DNA of 38,702 nucleotides from an uncultured Pelagibacteraceae bacterium (GTDB lineage Bacteria > Pseudomonadota > Alphaproteobacteria > Pelagibacterales > Pelagibacteraceae), in NCBI GenBank assembly GCA_902636075.1, contig CACPQM010000011.1, positions 1-38,702 of the forward strand. Direction: 5' to 3'. Made by a program: the position numbers and the translations under genes. Position 1 is the first letter of the stretch. The number at the start of each line of letters is the position of its first letter. This document shows positions 28,405-35,983 of the stretch, in pieces. The notes under the pieces are model-generated. The model was given only the letters and a program-made list of their open reading frames with translations. It ran no database searches and was not told the DNA's origin.

Positions 28405-28458
28405 GTTAAAAATATATTATCAAAGACAAGGAATATATATACTAATGATTATTTGTTT

Positions 28459-28596
28459 ATGAAAATATATATAATTTGGCTTATAGGGGTTGTATTGTGG
28501 AACTTTGGATATCCTCAAGCAACACCACTTCTTGATGTAATTGCTGCAATTCTGCTCTCGTTTTTAAGTTTAGTGCTCAAAAAACATATGAAATAA
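28459..28596 (+). CDS. Small hydrophobic protein (45 residues), function unknown
   Basis: The frame encodes a 45-residue peptide with an N-terminal hydrophobic segment (about 3-14), a short WNFGYPQATP loop, a second hydrophobic stretch (about 24-39), and a basic KKHMK end. It diverges from the thioesterase gene and ends one base before the convergent DUF3047 stop, so it exactly fills an otherwise unexplained gap in a genome with little spare DNA. I recall similar short peptides in SAR11 genomes but cannot name a family. No strong Shine-Dalgarno is visible. Confidence 0.6.
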   Translation: MKIYIIWLIGVVLWNFGYPQATPLLDVIAAILLSFLSLVLKKHMK

Positions 28597-28597
28597 A

Positions 28598-29248
28598 TTA
28601 CTCAGATGAAAAATAAATATTTTGATAATAACTTATAGCTTTCATCTTTGAATTATCAGTGTCAGCCATAATAGCAACTCCATCCAACTCTTTAACGTCT
28701 AGTTTATGTAGTTTTTTAAAATCTTCTTTTACATTTGCTTTAACTGTAATCCACTCATCAAAATTATTTTTTGTGGTGGATAAAACATAATCTATCGACT
28801 TTTTTGTATAAGGGCTTCGTTTATAATCATCAATATTTAAGTTGCTAGAATAAACATAATTAATAGCTCTATTTGATAGTGGCGTAGCACCAGTTTTTTT
28901 AATAACAAAAACTCTTGCAGCAAAATCATGTCCTTTTTTTGTATTTTCTTTAATTCCTTTTAAGTCTTTTTCAACTTTCCATGTAATGTTAATATAAGGG
29001 GTTGCGTCTAAATCTATTTTTATTTCTTTACCAAGACCGGAGGCTGCATTATCTGCTACTGCTTTTAGATAATTTCCATTCTCGTTTTTTCCAATTGTAT
29101 AAATAGTTTTTGCATCAGCGCCTCTTACTTTCCTCACTTCTAAAGTAGAAAGTTCATTTTCAGTAAAATCAAATATTACTTTTTCATTAGCATTAGATAA
29201 TGAAAAAAGAAAAATTGAGAATATTATGGATAATAAAATATTTTTCAC
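28598..29248 (-). CDS. DUF3047 domain exported protein
   Basis: A 216-residue protein from a GTG start, with a signal peptide (KNILLSIIFSIFLFSLSNA) and cleavage expected after SNA. The mature domain matches the DUF3047 pattern: an acidic N-terminal strand, an SGLGKEI region, ITWKVEK, and a C-terminal DGVAIMADTDNS stretch. I chose GTG at 29248 because it gives a compact signal peptide and has GAAG about 5 nt upstream. A TTG at 29266 would add six residues. It is likely periplasmic; its role is unknown. It follows the alcohol dehydrogenase by 45 bp on the same strand. Confidence 0.83.
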   Translation of the reverse strand: MKNILLSIIFSIFLFSLSNANEKVIFDFTENELSTLEVRKVRGADAKTIYTIGKNENGNYLKAVADNAASGLGKEIKIDLDATPYINITWKVEKDLKGIKENTKKGHDFAARVFVIKKTGATPLSNRAINYVYSSNLNIDDYKRSPYTKKSIDYVLSTTKNNFDEWITVKANVKEDFKKLHKLDVKELDGVAIMADTDNSKMKAISYYQNIYFSSE

Positions 29249-29293
29249 TAAAACTTCTATAGACAATTTTATTATTTTTTCAATATTACGTAT

Positions 29294-30301
29294 TTACTCT
29301 GGCAATAAGACTATTTTTGGAGCAGAACAACTACCATCATGAATTTGCTTAAAAGCCTCTGCTCCTTTTTTTAATTCCCGATATTCAATCCAAGATAGAT
29401 CTCCTATTTCTTTATCAGCCAAAATTTTAATTGTTTTTTCAAAATCTTTATTAGTATAACAATAAGTGCCTATAAATGTTACTTCTTGAAGTGTAGCTTT
29501 TCTAAAATTAAATTGACCAGAAGGTTGTGTTAAACCAATATGAATAATGCTACCACCAGGCTTAATCACAGAAATAGCTTGTTGCCTAGATACCTCTAAT
29601 CCAACTGTATCGAAAACAATATCGAAACTGTTTTCTTTTACTTCTTTGTCATTTGGACTAACAAATTTACCATCGAAGTATTTTGAACAAACATCTAGCC
29701 TTAGTTTGTTTGGATCAGACATTATAATATTTTTATTTCCCTTTATTTTAGATAAAATTAATGAACACAATAATCCAATAGCTCCAGCACCTTGTACCAA
29801 AGTTCGACACTCTTTAAGCGGTTTTTTTAATGATGTCTCACCCATCAACACAGCATGTAAAGATACAGCTGTAGGTTCAGCAATTGTTGCTTCACTTAAA
29901 TCTAGACGATCAGGTATTTCATAAATATTTTGATTTGGAGTAGAAACATATTCAGCAAAAACTCCACTTCTTTCATAAGGTCTGTTCATACCTAGTAAGA
30001 CTCTGTTAGGACATAAATGCTCGCGTCCATTCATGCAGTATTCACATTTTCCACAAGTTATTAATGGGTTTAATACAACATTTTTATCTTTGAATTTACC
30101 ATTTTTTATTTTTCCACTTACCTCATGACCTAGTATTAAGGGTGGGATTCTTCTTTCGTCTTTACCATGGTAAGCATGCATATCAGATCCACAAATTCCT
30201 GAAGCGTGAACTTTAAGTATACTTTCTCCACTTACCTCTGTTGGGTCTTTTTCATCTCTATAAGTAAGTTCTTCTACACCAGTATAAACTAAAGCTTTCA
30301 T
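29294..30301 (-). CDS. Zinc-dependent medium-chain alcohol dehydrogenase
   Basis: A 335-residue MDR-family enzyme related to threonine, sorbitol and idonate dehydrogenases. Catalytic zinc ligands are C37 (GICGSD) and H59/E60 (GHEVSG). The structural zinc is bound by C83, C86, C89 and C97. The nucleotide-binding GAGAIG motif is at 171-176, and D196 at the end of the second strand suggests NAD over NADP. It starts 2 bp after the NCS1 permease gene, so it may act on the imported compound. The substrate cannot be read from the sequence. Confidence 0.9.
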   Translation of the reverse strand: MKALVYTGVEELTYRDEKDPTEVSGESILKVHASGICGSDMHAYHGKDERRIPPLILGHEVSGKIKNGKFKDKNVVLNPLITCGKCEYCMNGREHLCPNRVLLGMNRPYERSGVFAEYVSTPNQNIYEIPDRLDLSEATIAEPTAVSLHAVLMGETSLKKPLKECRTLVQGAGAIGLLCSLILSKIKGNKNIIMSDPNKLRLDVCSKYFDGKFVSPNDKEVKENSFDIVFDTVGLEVSRQQAISVIKPGGSIIHIGLTQPSGQFNFRKATLQEVTFIGTYCYTNKDFEKTIKILADKEIGDLSWIEYRELKKGAEAFKQIHDGSCSAPKIVLLPE

Positions 30302-30303
30302 AA

Positions 30304-31755
30304 TTATTTTTCATTTAGAAGATAATACATAATATATGAAACGACAAATCCTATAATCCATGAATATGTTTTAAAATCTTCGAAATTTATATTCCAAATA
30401 ATTGAAAATGAAAAAATAAAACCTATTAATACAGCGTATAGAGCTTTATAATTCCATCCATCTGAATAAATGTACTCGTTTTCTGGTCTGATAAAAAAAA
30501 GATCTTTGTGATTAACTTTTTCTTTCTTAACAAGATAATAGTCTGCAATGACAACTCCAAAAATTGGTCCAAAAATTGCTGCTAAACTATCAATTAATTT
30601 TATTATTTCTATTTGGCTTAGTATTGATGGCCACAAACTGCCTGTTATTAGTCCAAATATTAAAATTAGTATTCCTGCACTTTTAAGGTCTAAGTTTTTG
30701 GGTAAAAAATTAATTATACTATTTTGTGTTGGAACATAATTAGTTATTAAATTTGTCGAAAGTGACGAGAATATTATAAAAATTAATGCGTAAACTGTTA
30801 GATATACATTATTAATCTTTCCTATTATATCCATCGGCCTTGTCATTATTTGATCAACCACGATTAGCTTTTGATTCAATAAAACATCAACACCTATTAC
30901 AATAGTAGTCGCAAGAAAGGAAAAGATAATCATATTCAAAAATAAAAATAAATTTCCTATTTTAAAATCTCTGCTAGTTTTTACATATCTTGAAAAATCT
31001 CCATAATTCAAAAGCACAATGGAAAAATATGAAAAAATTGTCCCTGTAAGAATAAAAAAGGGCATTACATTTGATTTAGAAATCAAATTTGTACTAGTTG
31101 TATTAGATTTTAGAGATTGAAATATTTGAGTGCTATTTTCAGCAATAAGCATAACAAAAAAGAAAATTAAACCGAAGTAAACAAATATTGCTGAGAATTT
31201 TAAAAATCCTTGATTATATCTTTGACCATTCGTAAATAAAAAAAATTGAATGAAAAATGTTACTATTAATGAAAACCAATCTATAACATTTAAGCCTAGA
31301 AAAAACTCTAAAACAAATTCACTTTCTAAAATTTGAGGGTCGAATATGTAATAAATAATAATTCTTGTGAGGTATGTTATAGATTTGGATATAAAGTATG
31401 TTTGAATTCCAAACATAAAAATTCCAACAATTGATCTTAATAAACTTAAATATCTAGCACCATTTAGACCCATGGACATTCTCATCAAAACTGGAAAAGG
31501 TAATCCGTGTTTTTGGGATGGGTGACCAATTAAAGAAATAAAAAAATATACAAGAATTGATGCAGCTATTGAGGAAGATAAAACTAAATAAGAAGATAAA
31601 TTATAGATTAAATACAAAGAAGATATAAGAGCAAATCCAGCAATAGTTTGAATATTATTTGCCCAATAACAGAATAAATCTGCCGAAGTCCATGTTTTGT
31701 TACTCGGATTAACTGTAGCTAATTCAAAATTTTTTAATTCTATATTTTGACTCAC
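30304..31755 (-). CDS. NCS1-family nucleobase/hydantoin:cation symporter
   Basis: A 483-residue membrane protein with about 12 hydrophobic segments. The N-terminus carries the NCS1 signature (NPSNKTWTSADLFCYWANN), similar to hydantoin, allantoin and cytosine permeases, then the GHPSQKHGLPFPVLMRMSMG loop and a NYGDFSRYVK segment. It starts with GTG at 31755. It should import a nucleobase, ureide, hydantoin or related N-heterocycle with Na+ or H+. It is divergent from the EamA gene across a 62-bp gap and directly precedes the alcohol dehydrogenase. Confidence 0.92.
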   Translation of the reverse strand: MSQNIELKNFELATVNPSNKTWTSADLFCYWANNIQTIAGFALISSLYLIYNLSSYLVLSSSIAASILVYFFISLIGHPSQKHGLPFPVLMRMSMGLNGARYLSLLRSIVGIFMFGIQTYFISKSITYLTRIIIYYIFDPQILESEFVLEFFLGLNVIDWFSLIVTFFIQFFLFTNGQRYNQGFLKFSAIFVYFGLIFFFVMLIAENSTQIFQSLKSNTTSTNLISKSNVMPFFILTGTIFSYFSIVLLNYGDFSRYVKTSRDFKIGNLFLFLNMIIFSFLATTIVIGVDVLLNQKLIVVDQIMTRPMDIIGKINNVYLTVYALIFIIFSSLSTNLITNYVPTQNSIINFLPKNLDLKSAGILILIFGLITGSLWPSILSQIEIIKLIDSLAAIFGPIFGVVIADYYLVKKEKVNHKDLFFIRPENEYIYSDGWNYKALYAVLIGFIFSFSIIWNINFEDFKTYSWIIGFVVSYIMYYLLNEK

Positions 31756-31817
31756 TTTAAAGATTCTAAACTAATATTTTTATATGTCTATAAAAGTGAT
31801 AACAGTTATATTAATAC

Positions 31818-32717
31818 ATGAGTTTTCTAAAAAGTAATATTGGATACATTTCAATGTTCATTGCTGTTATAGGCTTTGGCTCTGGTCCTCCATTTGTAAA
31901 ATTAGCACTGCAAGAGTTTTATGTAATGGATTTAATGGTAGTTCGATTCTCTTTAGCATTTATTTTCATGTTAATATTTGCACTTTTAATGAGAGTAGAT
32001 TTATCTATTAAAAAAATTGGATTAACTCCTTTTTTAATGGGTCTACTAAATCCTTTTTTGGTAACTCTTAGTTTTCATATAGGGCTGTTGCTAACTTCTC
32101 CGGTAAGTGGTGTTGCTTTAATAAGTACACTTCCTATTTGGCAACCTTTTGTAGCAAGAATTTTTTTAAGAGAAAAAATTGAAATTAAAGTAATAATTGG
32201 AGCATTTATTACAATTATTGGAACTTTAATTTTATTATCAACCCAAAAGAAAATTGGAGGCGGAAATTATTTAGGGGATTTTATTATATTTTTAGGGATG
32301 ATGTGTGTTTCTATTAATGAAGTACTTGGAAGACGTTTTATGCAAACGAAAGTAAACCAATTAGGTGTTAATACTTTTCAATACATGATTGGAGCAATTT
32401 TATCTGTTCTAATACTTTTTATATTGTGGCCTGATAGTAGTTTTAAATATAATAATTATTTAAATTTAAGTCCTCCAGTTCTTGCAGCCATAACATTATC
32501 TTTTATAACTTTTGGAGCTTATTTATTTTATAATTTTGCTTTAAGAAGAGCGCCTATCGGTAGAATTAGTTTAATGTATCCTTTAACTGGTCCTATTGGT
32601 GCTACAATGTCATGGATAGTTTTGGGGTCTACAATATCCATTTATATATTTATATCCTTAATAATTATTTTAGTAGGAACAATTATTCCTCAAATTAATA
32701 AAAAAGCTAAGGGCTAG
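31818..32717 (+). CDS. EamA/DMT-superfamily transporter
   Basis: A 299-residue protein with ten predicted hydrophobic segments in two EamA repeats (about 10-140 and 155-295). The typical GSGPPFVK start, the LISTLPIWQPF segment in repeat 1 and the YPLTGPIGATMSW segment in repeat 2 are present. Members export or exchange amino acids, nucleotides or other metabolites; the substrate here is unknown. Its end overlaps the convergent dctM gene by 11 bp, with no terminator between. Confidence 0.92.
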   Translation: MSFLKSNIGYISMFIAVIGFGSGPPFVKLALQEFYVMDLMVVRFSLAFIFMLIFALLMRVDLSIKKIGLTPFLMGLLNPFLVTLSFHIGLLLTSPVSGVALISTLPIWQPFVARIFLREKIEIKVIIGAFITIIGTLILLSTQKKIGGGNYLGDFIIFLGMMCVSINEVLGRRFMQTKVNQLGVNTFQYMIGAILSVLILFILWPDSSFKYNNYLNLSPPVLAAITLSFITFGAYLFYNFALRRAPIGRISLMYPLTGPIGATMSWIVLGSTISIYIFISLIIILVGTIIPQINKKAKG

Positions 32718-34038
32718 GATACATTATACTTGGCAACCATAATGCTATTTGGGGAAACATAATAATTAATATTAAGCCAATTAATTGAATAACCATAAAT
32801 TGCATCATACCTAAATATATATCTTTTAAATCCCATTGAGGCACGACACCTTTTAAGAAATAAGCTGATAAAGCTACAGGTGGAGATAGCCAGGCGGTTT
32901 GTAAATTGACAGCTACAAGAATAGCAAACCAAGTTAAGTTAAAACCTAATTCTAAAATTAAAGGAAGAACTATTGGTAAAACTATTAATACTATTGGAAC
33001 CCATTCTAAAGGCCAACCTAGTAGAAATATTGCAGCCATTATAATCGCTAAAATAACATATTTATTTACATCAAGATTTAATAAGAAGTCTGTTAATAGA
33101 GATGGAGTTCCTAATTTTGAAAATACCGCACCAAAGAAATTTGAGGCCGCAACTAAAAACATAATTAATGCTGTTATCTCTAATGTTTTCAATAGAGCCT
33201 CTTTCAGACCATGATAAGTAAGTTTTTTATATGCCAATGCTAAAAGTATTGCTCCAAAAGCTCCCATGCCGGCACCTTCAGTTGGAGTTGCAAGACCAAA
33301 TAAAATACTTCCTAAGGCAAAGAAAACTAAACCTGCAGGAGGGATTAAACCCATTAAAAACTCATACCAAACCTTAGCCATATTTTTTGGTCGTTCTGAA
33401 GCTGGTAATACAGGACCAAGTTTAGGATTTAAAAAACATCTTAACGTTGTGTAAGCGGCATACAAAAATGCTAAAAGAATTCCTGGGATGATTGCGGCTG
33501 CGAATAAATCTGTAACTGGTATTTCTAATACAGGACCCATAACAACTAACATAATGCTTGGAGGAATTAAAATTCCTAAAGTACCTCCAGCACATATTAG
33601 ACCCGCTGAAAGTCTGGTGTCATATCCTGTCCTGATCATAGTTTTTCCAGCCATAATTCCCAAAATTGTTACAGATGCTCCAACAATCCCAGTTGCTGCT
33701 GCAAAAATAGTTGATACAAACATAACAGCATAAAATAATGCACCTCTAGTTTTTGAGAGCATTAATTGCACCGCGTTAAATAATCTTTCCATCAATCCAG
33801 CTTGCTCCATCAAAATTCCCATAAATATAAAGAGTGGAACGGCGGCCAGGGTATTCTCGGTCATTATCATATTAAATTGCAAGGTCATTAAATAGAAAAC
33901 TAACTTTCCAAATCCCCAATAACCAAAAACAAGACCTAAAAAAATCAACGTAAATGAAATAGGAAATCCAACGAAAATTGCAAACAACATGCAACCAATC
34001 ATTATTGCGCCGATTATTTCTGGTGAAAAGAATTCCAT
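32707..34038 (-). CDS. dctM: TRAP transporter large permease subunit
   Basis: A 443-residue membrane protein with about 12 hydrophobic segments, the DctM domain that forms the Na+-driven channel. Family landmarks include GFPISFTLIFLG, a PLFIFMGILMEQAG segment, GASVTILGIMAGKTM, GGTLGILIPPSI and the TPTEGAGMGAFGA loop. I prefer the ATG at 34038: it forms a TAATG stop-start with dctQ and has AGGAAG about 9 nt upstream. An ATG at 34047 would lie right on that Shine-Dalgarno. It pairs with DctQ and receives substrate from DctP. Confidence 0.95.
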   Translation of the reverse strand: MEFFSPEIIGAIMIGCMLFAIFVGFPISFTLIFLGLVFGYWGFGKLVFYLMTLQFNMIMTENTLAAVPLFIFMGILMEQAGLMERLFNAVQLMLSKTRGALFYAVMFVSTIFAAATGIVGASVTILGIMAGKTMIRTGYDTRLSAGLICAGGTLGILIPPSIMLVVMGPVLEIPVTDLFAAAIIPGILLAFLYAAYTTLRCFLNPKLGPVLPASERPKNMAKVWYEFLMGLIPPAGLVFFALGSILFGLATPTEGAGMGAFGAILLALAYKKLTYHGLKEALLKTLEITALIMFLVAASNFFGAVFSKLGTPSLLTDFLLNLDVNKYVILAIIMAAIFLLGWPLEWVPIVLIVLPIVLPLILELGFNLTWFAILVAVNLQTAWLSPPVALSAYFLKGVVPQWDLKDIYLGMMQFMVIQLIGLILIIMFPQIALWLPSIMYPSP

Positions 34039-34694
34039 TAAGGCCATCTTCCTTTCACAAAAGCATAATATGTTTTAAGTATTTCAGAAAAACCTTGAAC
34101 TAAAAGTAAAAAGGCTCCAATTGGCATACAACTTTTTAATGGCCACATAATTGGCATCCACGTGGTATCCATCGCTCTTTGAATTCTTACTTTTCCACCT
34201 AAACATTCTTCAAGATTTGATCTTCCACAAATTGATGTGTAAGCATAATCAAAACTTACATAAAAAAATACTAAGAAACCTGGTATAAAAAACAAAAGAT
34301 ATAAAAATAAATCTACTCTAGCTTGATTTTTAACTGCCCAATTTCTATAGAGAAAGTCAGCTCTTATATGTATACCTTTTGATAACGTATATGCTGCACC
34401 AAGCATGAACAAAGCTCCTGCTAGCATTCTGCTAATATCAAAAGACCAAAGTGTAGGTCTATTAAAAAAATGTCTTCCAATTACTTCATGTATCATTGCA
34501 TAAATAAGTGGAATTGTGATCCACATTATAATTTTGCCTGATAAAAGCATTTTTGAGTCAATAAATTCGATTGTTTTTGCCATCCAAGGAATCATGTCCT
34601 CAGGCATTTTTGTACTTGTTCTTCTTTCAGCAATTAATTCGTCAGTAATATCTAGATTTTCTTTAATTTTAGGTTCTTTATCTTTATCAACCAT
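34038..34694 (-). CDS. dctQ: TRAP transporter small permease subunit
   Basis: A 218-residue DctQ-type protein with four hydrophobic segments (about 50-70, 85-105, 125-145, 180-205). It is longer than a minimal DctQ (about 160-180) because of a charged N-terminal cytoplasmic extension of about 45 residues and an insert containing the CGRSNLEECLGG stretch before the last helix. It should clamp DctM in the membrane. It starts 76 bp after dctP across a strong terminator and is stop-start coupled to dctM. Confidence 0.92.
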   Translation of the reverse strand: MVDKDKEPKIKENLDITDELIAERRTSTKMPEDMIPWMAKTIEFIDSKMLLSGKIIMWITIPLIYAMIHEVIGRHFFNRPTLWSFDISRMLAGALFMLGAAYTLSKGIHIRADFLYRNWAVKNQARVDLFLYLLFFIPGFLVFFYVSFDYAYTSICGRSNLEECLGGKVRIQRAMDTTWMPIMWPLKSCMPIGAFLLLVQGFSEILKTYYAFVKGRWP

Positions 34695-34726
34695 TTAACA
34701 AGTATATTATTTAAAATTAAATTGTT

Positions 34727-34760
34727 AAAAAAACGGGGATTAGTTAAATCCCCGTTTTTT
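34727..34760 (-). terminator. Strong intrinsic terminator between dctP and dctQ
   Basis: A perfect 14-bp inverted repeat (34728-34741 with 34747-34760) and a 5-nt loop. The core is CGGGGATT/AATCCCCG, flanked by A and T runs, so it ends in a T tract on either strand. In the transcribed direction it begins 10 nt after the dctP stop, just before the dctQ leader. It is the strongest terminator in the window. Confidence 0.93.
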
Positions 34761-34770
34761 ATAAAGTTAC

Positions 34771-35859
34771 TTATTGTTGTGCTGCAAATGCAGATCCAAT
34801 TGATGCATCAGATGTTTCCATTTGTGCAATAAAAGGTACTACAACTTTTGCGTGCTCTGTCATGTGCTCGTAAACTTGTTTAAAGAAAGCATTTTCTGCT
34901 GCATTCTTTTTAAGAGTAGCTTGAGCAGCGTTCATGTACTCAGTGAAATAATCAGCTGGTGTATCCCATAGTTTTACACCATGATTTTGAGTAAGATCAA
35001 TTAACGCTTTTCCATTTTCTACAGCTCTGTTTGTAATATTTCTTGTGATCATAGCTTCAGATGCAACTTCCATTGCATATTTTTGATGATCAGTTAAAGA
35101 ATTATAAACATCACCATTTATGTAAATGTCTCCATTTACAACGTTTTGGTGAAGACCTTGTAGATAATAGTTTTTAAGAACTTTTTGGAAACCAAATACT
35201 GAGTCTGGTTTTGGACAACACCACTCTGCAGCATCAATTGTTCCTTTTTCAAGTGCTGGTAAAATATCACCACCTGATAAAGATACTGATGCAATTCCGA
35301 TATCTTTGTATGTTTGTCCTGGAATTCCTGGAGGAGTTCTGAATCTGTATTTTCTGAAATCATCCATGTTCTTGATCGGCTCTTTAAACCAACCTAATGC
35401 TTCTGGTCCAGATGATGCCATCACGAAACCTTTGACATTCATTCCCATTTCGCTCCACAATTGGTCGTATAATTCTTTACCACCATTGTCGAAGTACCAT
35501 GCTAACCAAGATTTAGTACTTAAGCCAATTCCTCCACCAGCAACTGGCGATCCAAATAGCATCGCAGCTGGGTGATAATTTGACCAATAGTGAGTCCACG
35601 CTGCACCACCATCTACTAGACCTTTATCAACAGCTTCTAGTGTTTCTTTCATACCAACAACTTCACCTTTTGAAAGAAGCTCAAATTTTAACTCTCCTCG
35701 AGTTAATTTTGTTACTCTGTCAGTCCACATTTTTACGATTTGTCCATCGTATGATGTTTTAGGAAAAGTAAGTTGGATTTTTAATGTTTTAGCAGAAGCA
35801 GATCCAATTACTGAAACTGCAAATACTAAAGCTAAAATCATTGAAGTGATTTTTTTCAT
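34771..35859 (-). CDS. dctP: TRAP transporter substrate-binding protein, DctP family
   Basis: A 362-residue periplasmic solute receptor with a signal peptide (MKKITSMILALVFAVSVIGSASA, cleavage after ASA). The mature protein has the DctP fold, with the carboxylate-binding arginine expected at R174 (YRFRTPPG) and the GGDILPALEKGTIDAAEW stretch at 196-213. This resembles the TakP-like branch that binds 2-oxo or hydroxy monocarboxylates, but the ligand is inferred only. It is preceded by its own promoter, palindrome and Shine-Dalgarno, and followed by a terminator. Higher expression than dctQM is expected. Confidence 0.95.
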   Translation of the reverse strand: MKKITSMILALVFAVSVIGSASAKTLKIQLTFPKTSYDGQIVKMWTDRVTKLTRGELKFELLSKGEVVGMKETLEAVDKGLVDGGAAWTHYWSNYHPAAMLFGSPVAGGGIGLSTKSWLAWYFDNGGKELYDQLWSEMGMNVKGFVMASSGPEALGWFKEPIKNMDDFRKYRFRTPPGIPGQTYKDIGIASVSLSGGDILPALEKGTIDAAEWCCPKPDSVFGFQKVLKNYYLQGLHQNVVNGDIYINGDVYNSLTDHQKYAMEVASEAMITRNITNRAVENGKALIDLTQNHGVKLWDTPADYFTEYMNAAQATLKKNAAENAFFKQVYEHMTEHAKVVVPFIAQMETSDASIGSAFAAQQ

Positions 35860-35865
35860 TATTTA

Positions 35866-35873
35866 TCCCTCTC
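35866..35873 (-). promoter_or_regulatory. dctP ribosome-binding site
   Basis: GAGAGGGA on the minus strand, ending 6 nt before the dctP ATG. It is a much stronger Shine-Dalgarno than most genes in this window have, in line with the high expression usual for solute-binding proteins. Confidence 0.7.
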
Positions 35874-35880
35874 TTTATTG

Positions 35881-35897
35881 TTATTAAGTCTTAATAA
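35881..35897. promoter_or_regulatory. Perfect 17-bp palindrome at the dctP start site (candidate operator)
   Basis: TTATTAAG-T-CTTAATAA is an exact 8-1-8 inverted repeat. It begins 1 bp downstream of the proposed -10 box (35899-35904) and so covers the expected transcription start. A repressor bound here would block initiation. No regulator gene is adjacent, so the binding protein is unknown. AT-rich DNA makes short palindromes common, but an exact 8-bp arm in this position is notable. Confidence 0.5.
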
Positions 35898-35898
35898 T

Positions 35899-35926
35899 GG
35901 TATAAGTAAAACTCATTGGGTGACAA
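35899..35926 (-). promoter_or_regulatory. Candidate dctPQM promoter
   Basis: Minus strand: TTGTCA at 35921-35926, a 16-bp spacer, and TATACC at 35899-35904. The -35 box matches consensus at five of six positions and the -10 at four. The leader to the dctP ATG would be about 33 nt, too short for a riboswitch. Confidence 0.5.
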
Positions 35927-35964
35927 ATGTAAAACGATTAATTGTTCCAGCCTTTATAAATACA

Positions 35965-35983
35965 ACCTAAAGTTTAATTAGGT
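35965..35983 (-). terminator. Weak hairpin after the 3-hydroxyisobutyrate dehydrogenase gene
   Basis: Immediately after the stop codon, ACCTAA-TTAAACT-TTAGGT forms a 6-bp stem with a 7-nt loop, followed by a T-rich stretch (TGTATTTAT). It has only two G-C pairs in the stem, so it may be a weak terminator or a chance repeat. It would separate the catabolic operon from dctP. Confidence 0.35.

Noticed and set aside
31799..31809. Short palindrome ATAAC-A-GTTAT between the NCS1 permease and EamA genes
   Set aside because: Five-base arms in about 70% AT DNA are expected by chance, and it does not line up with a clear promoter.
35860..35983. Possible riboswitch upstream of dctP
   Set aside because: The predicted leader is only about 33 nt, and I see no glycine, SAM-V or other known aptamer motif.
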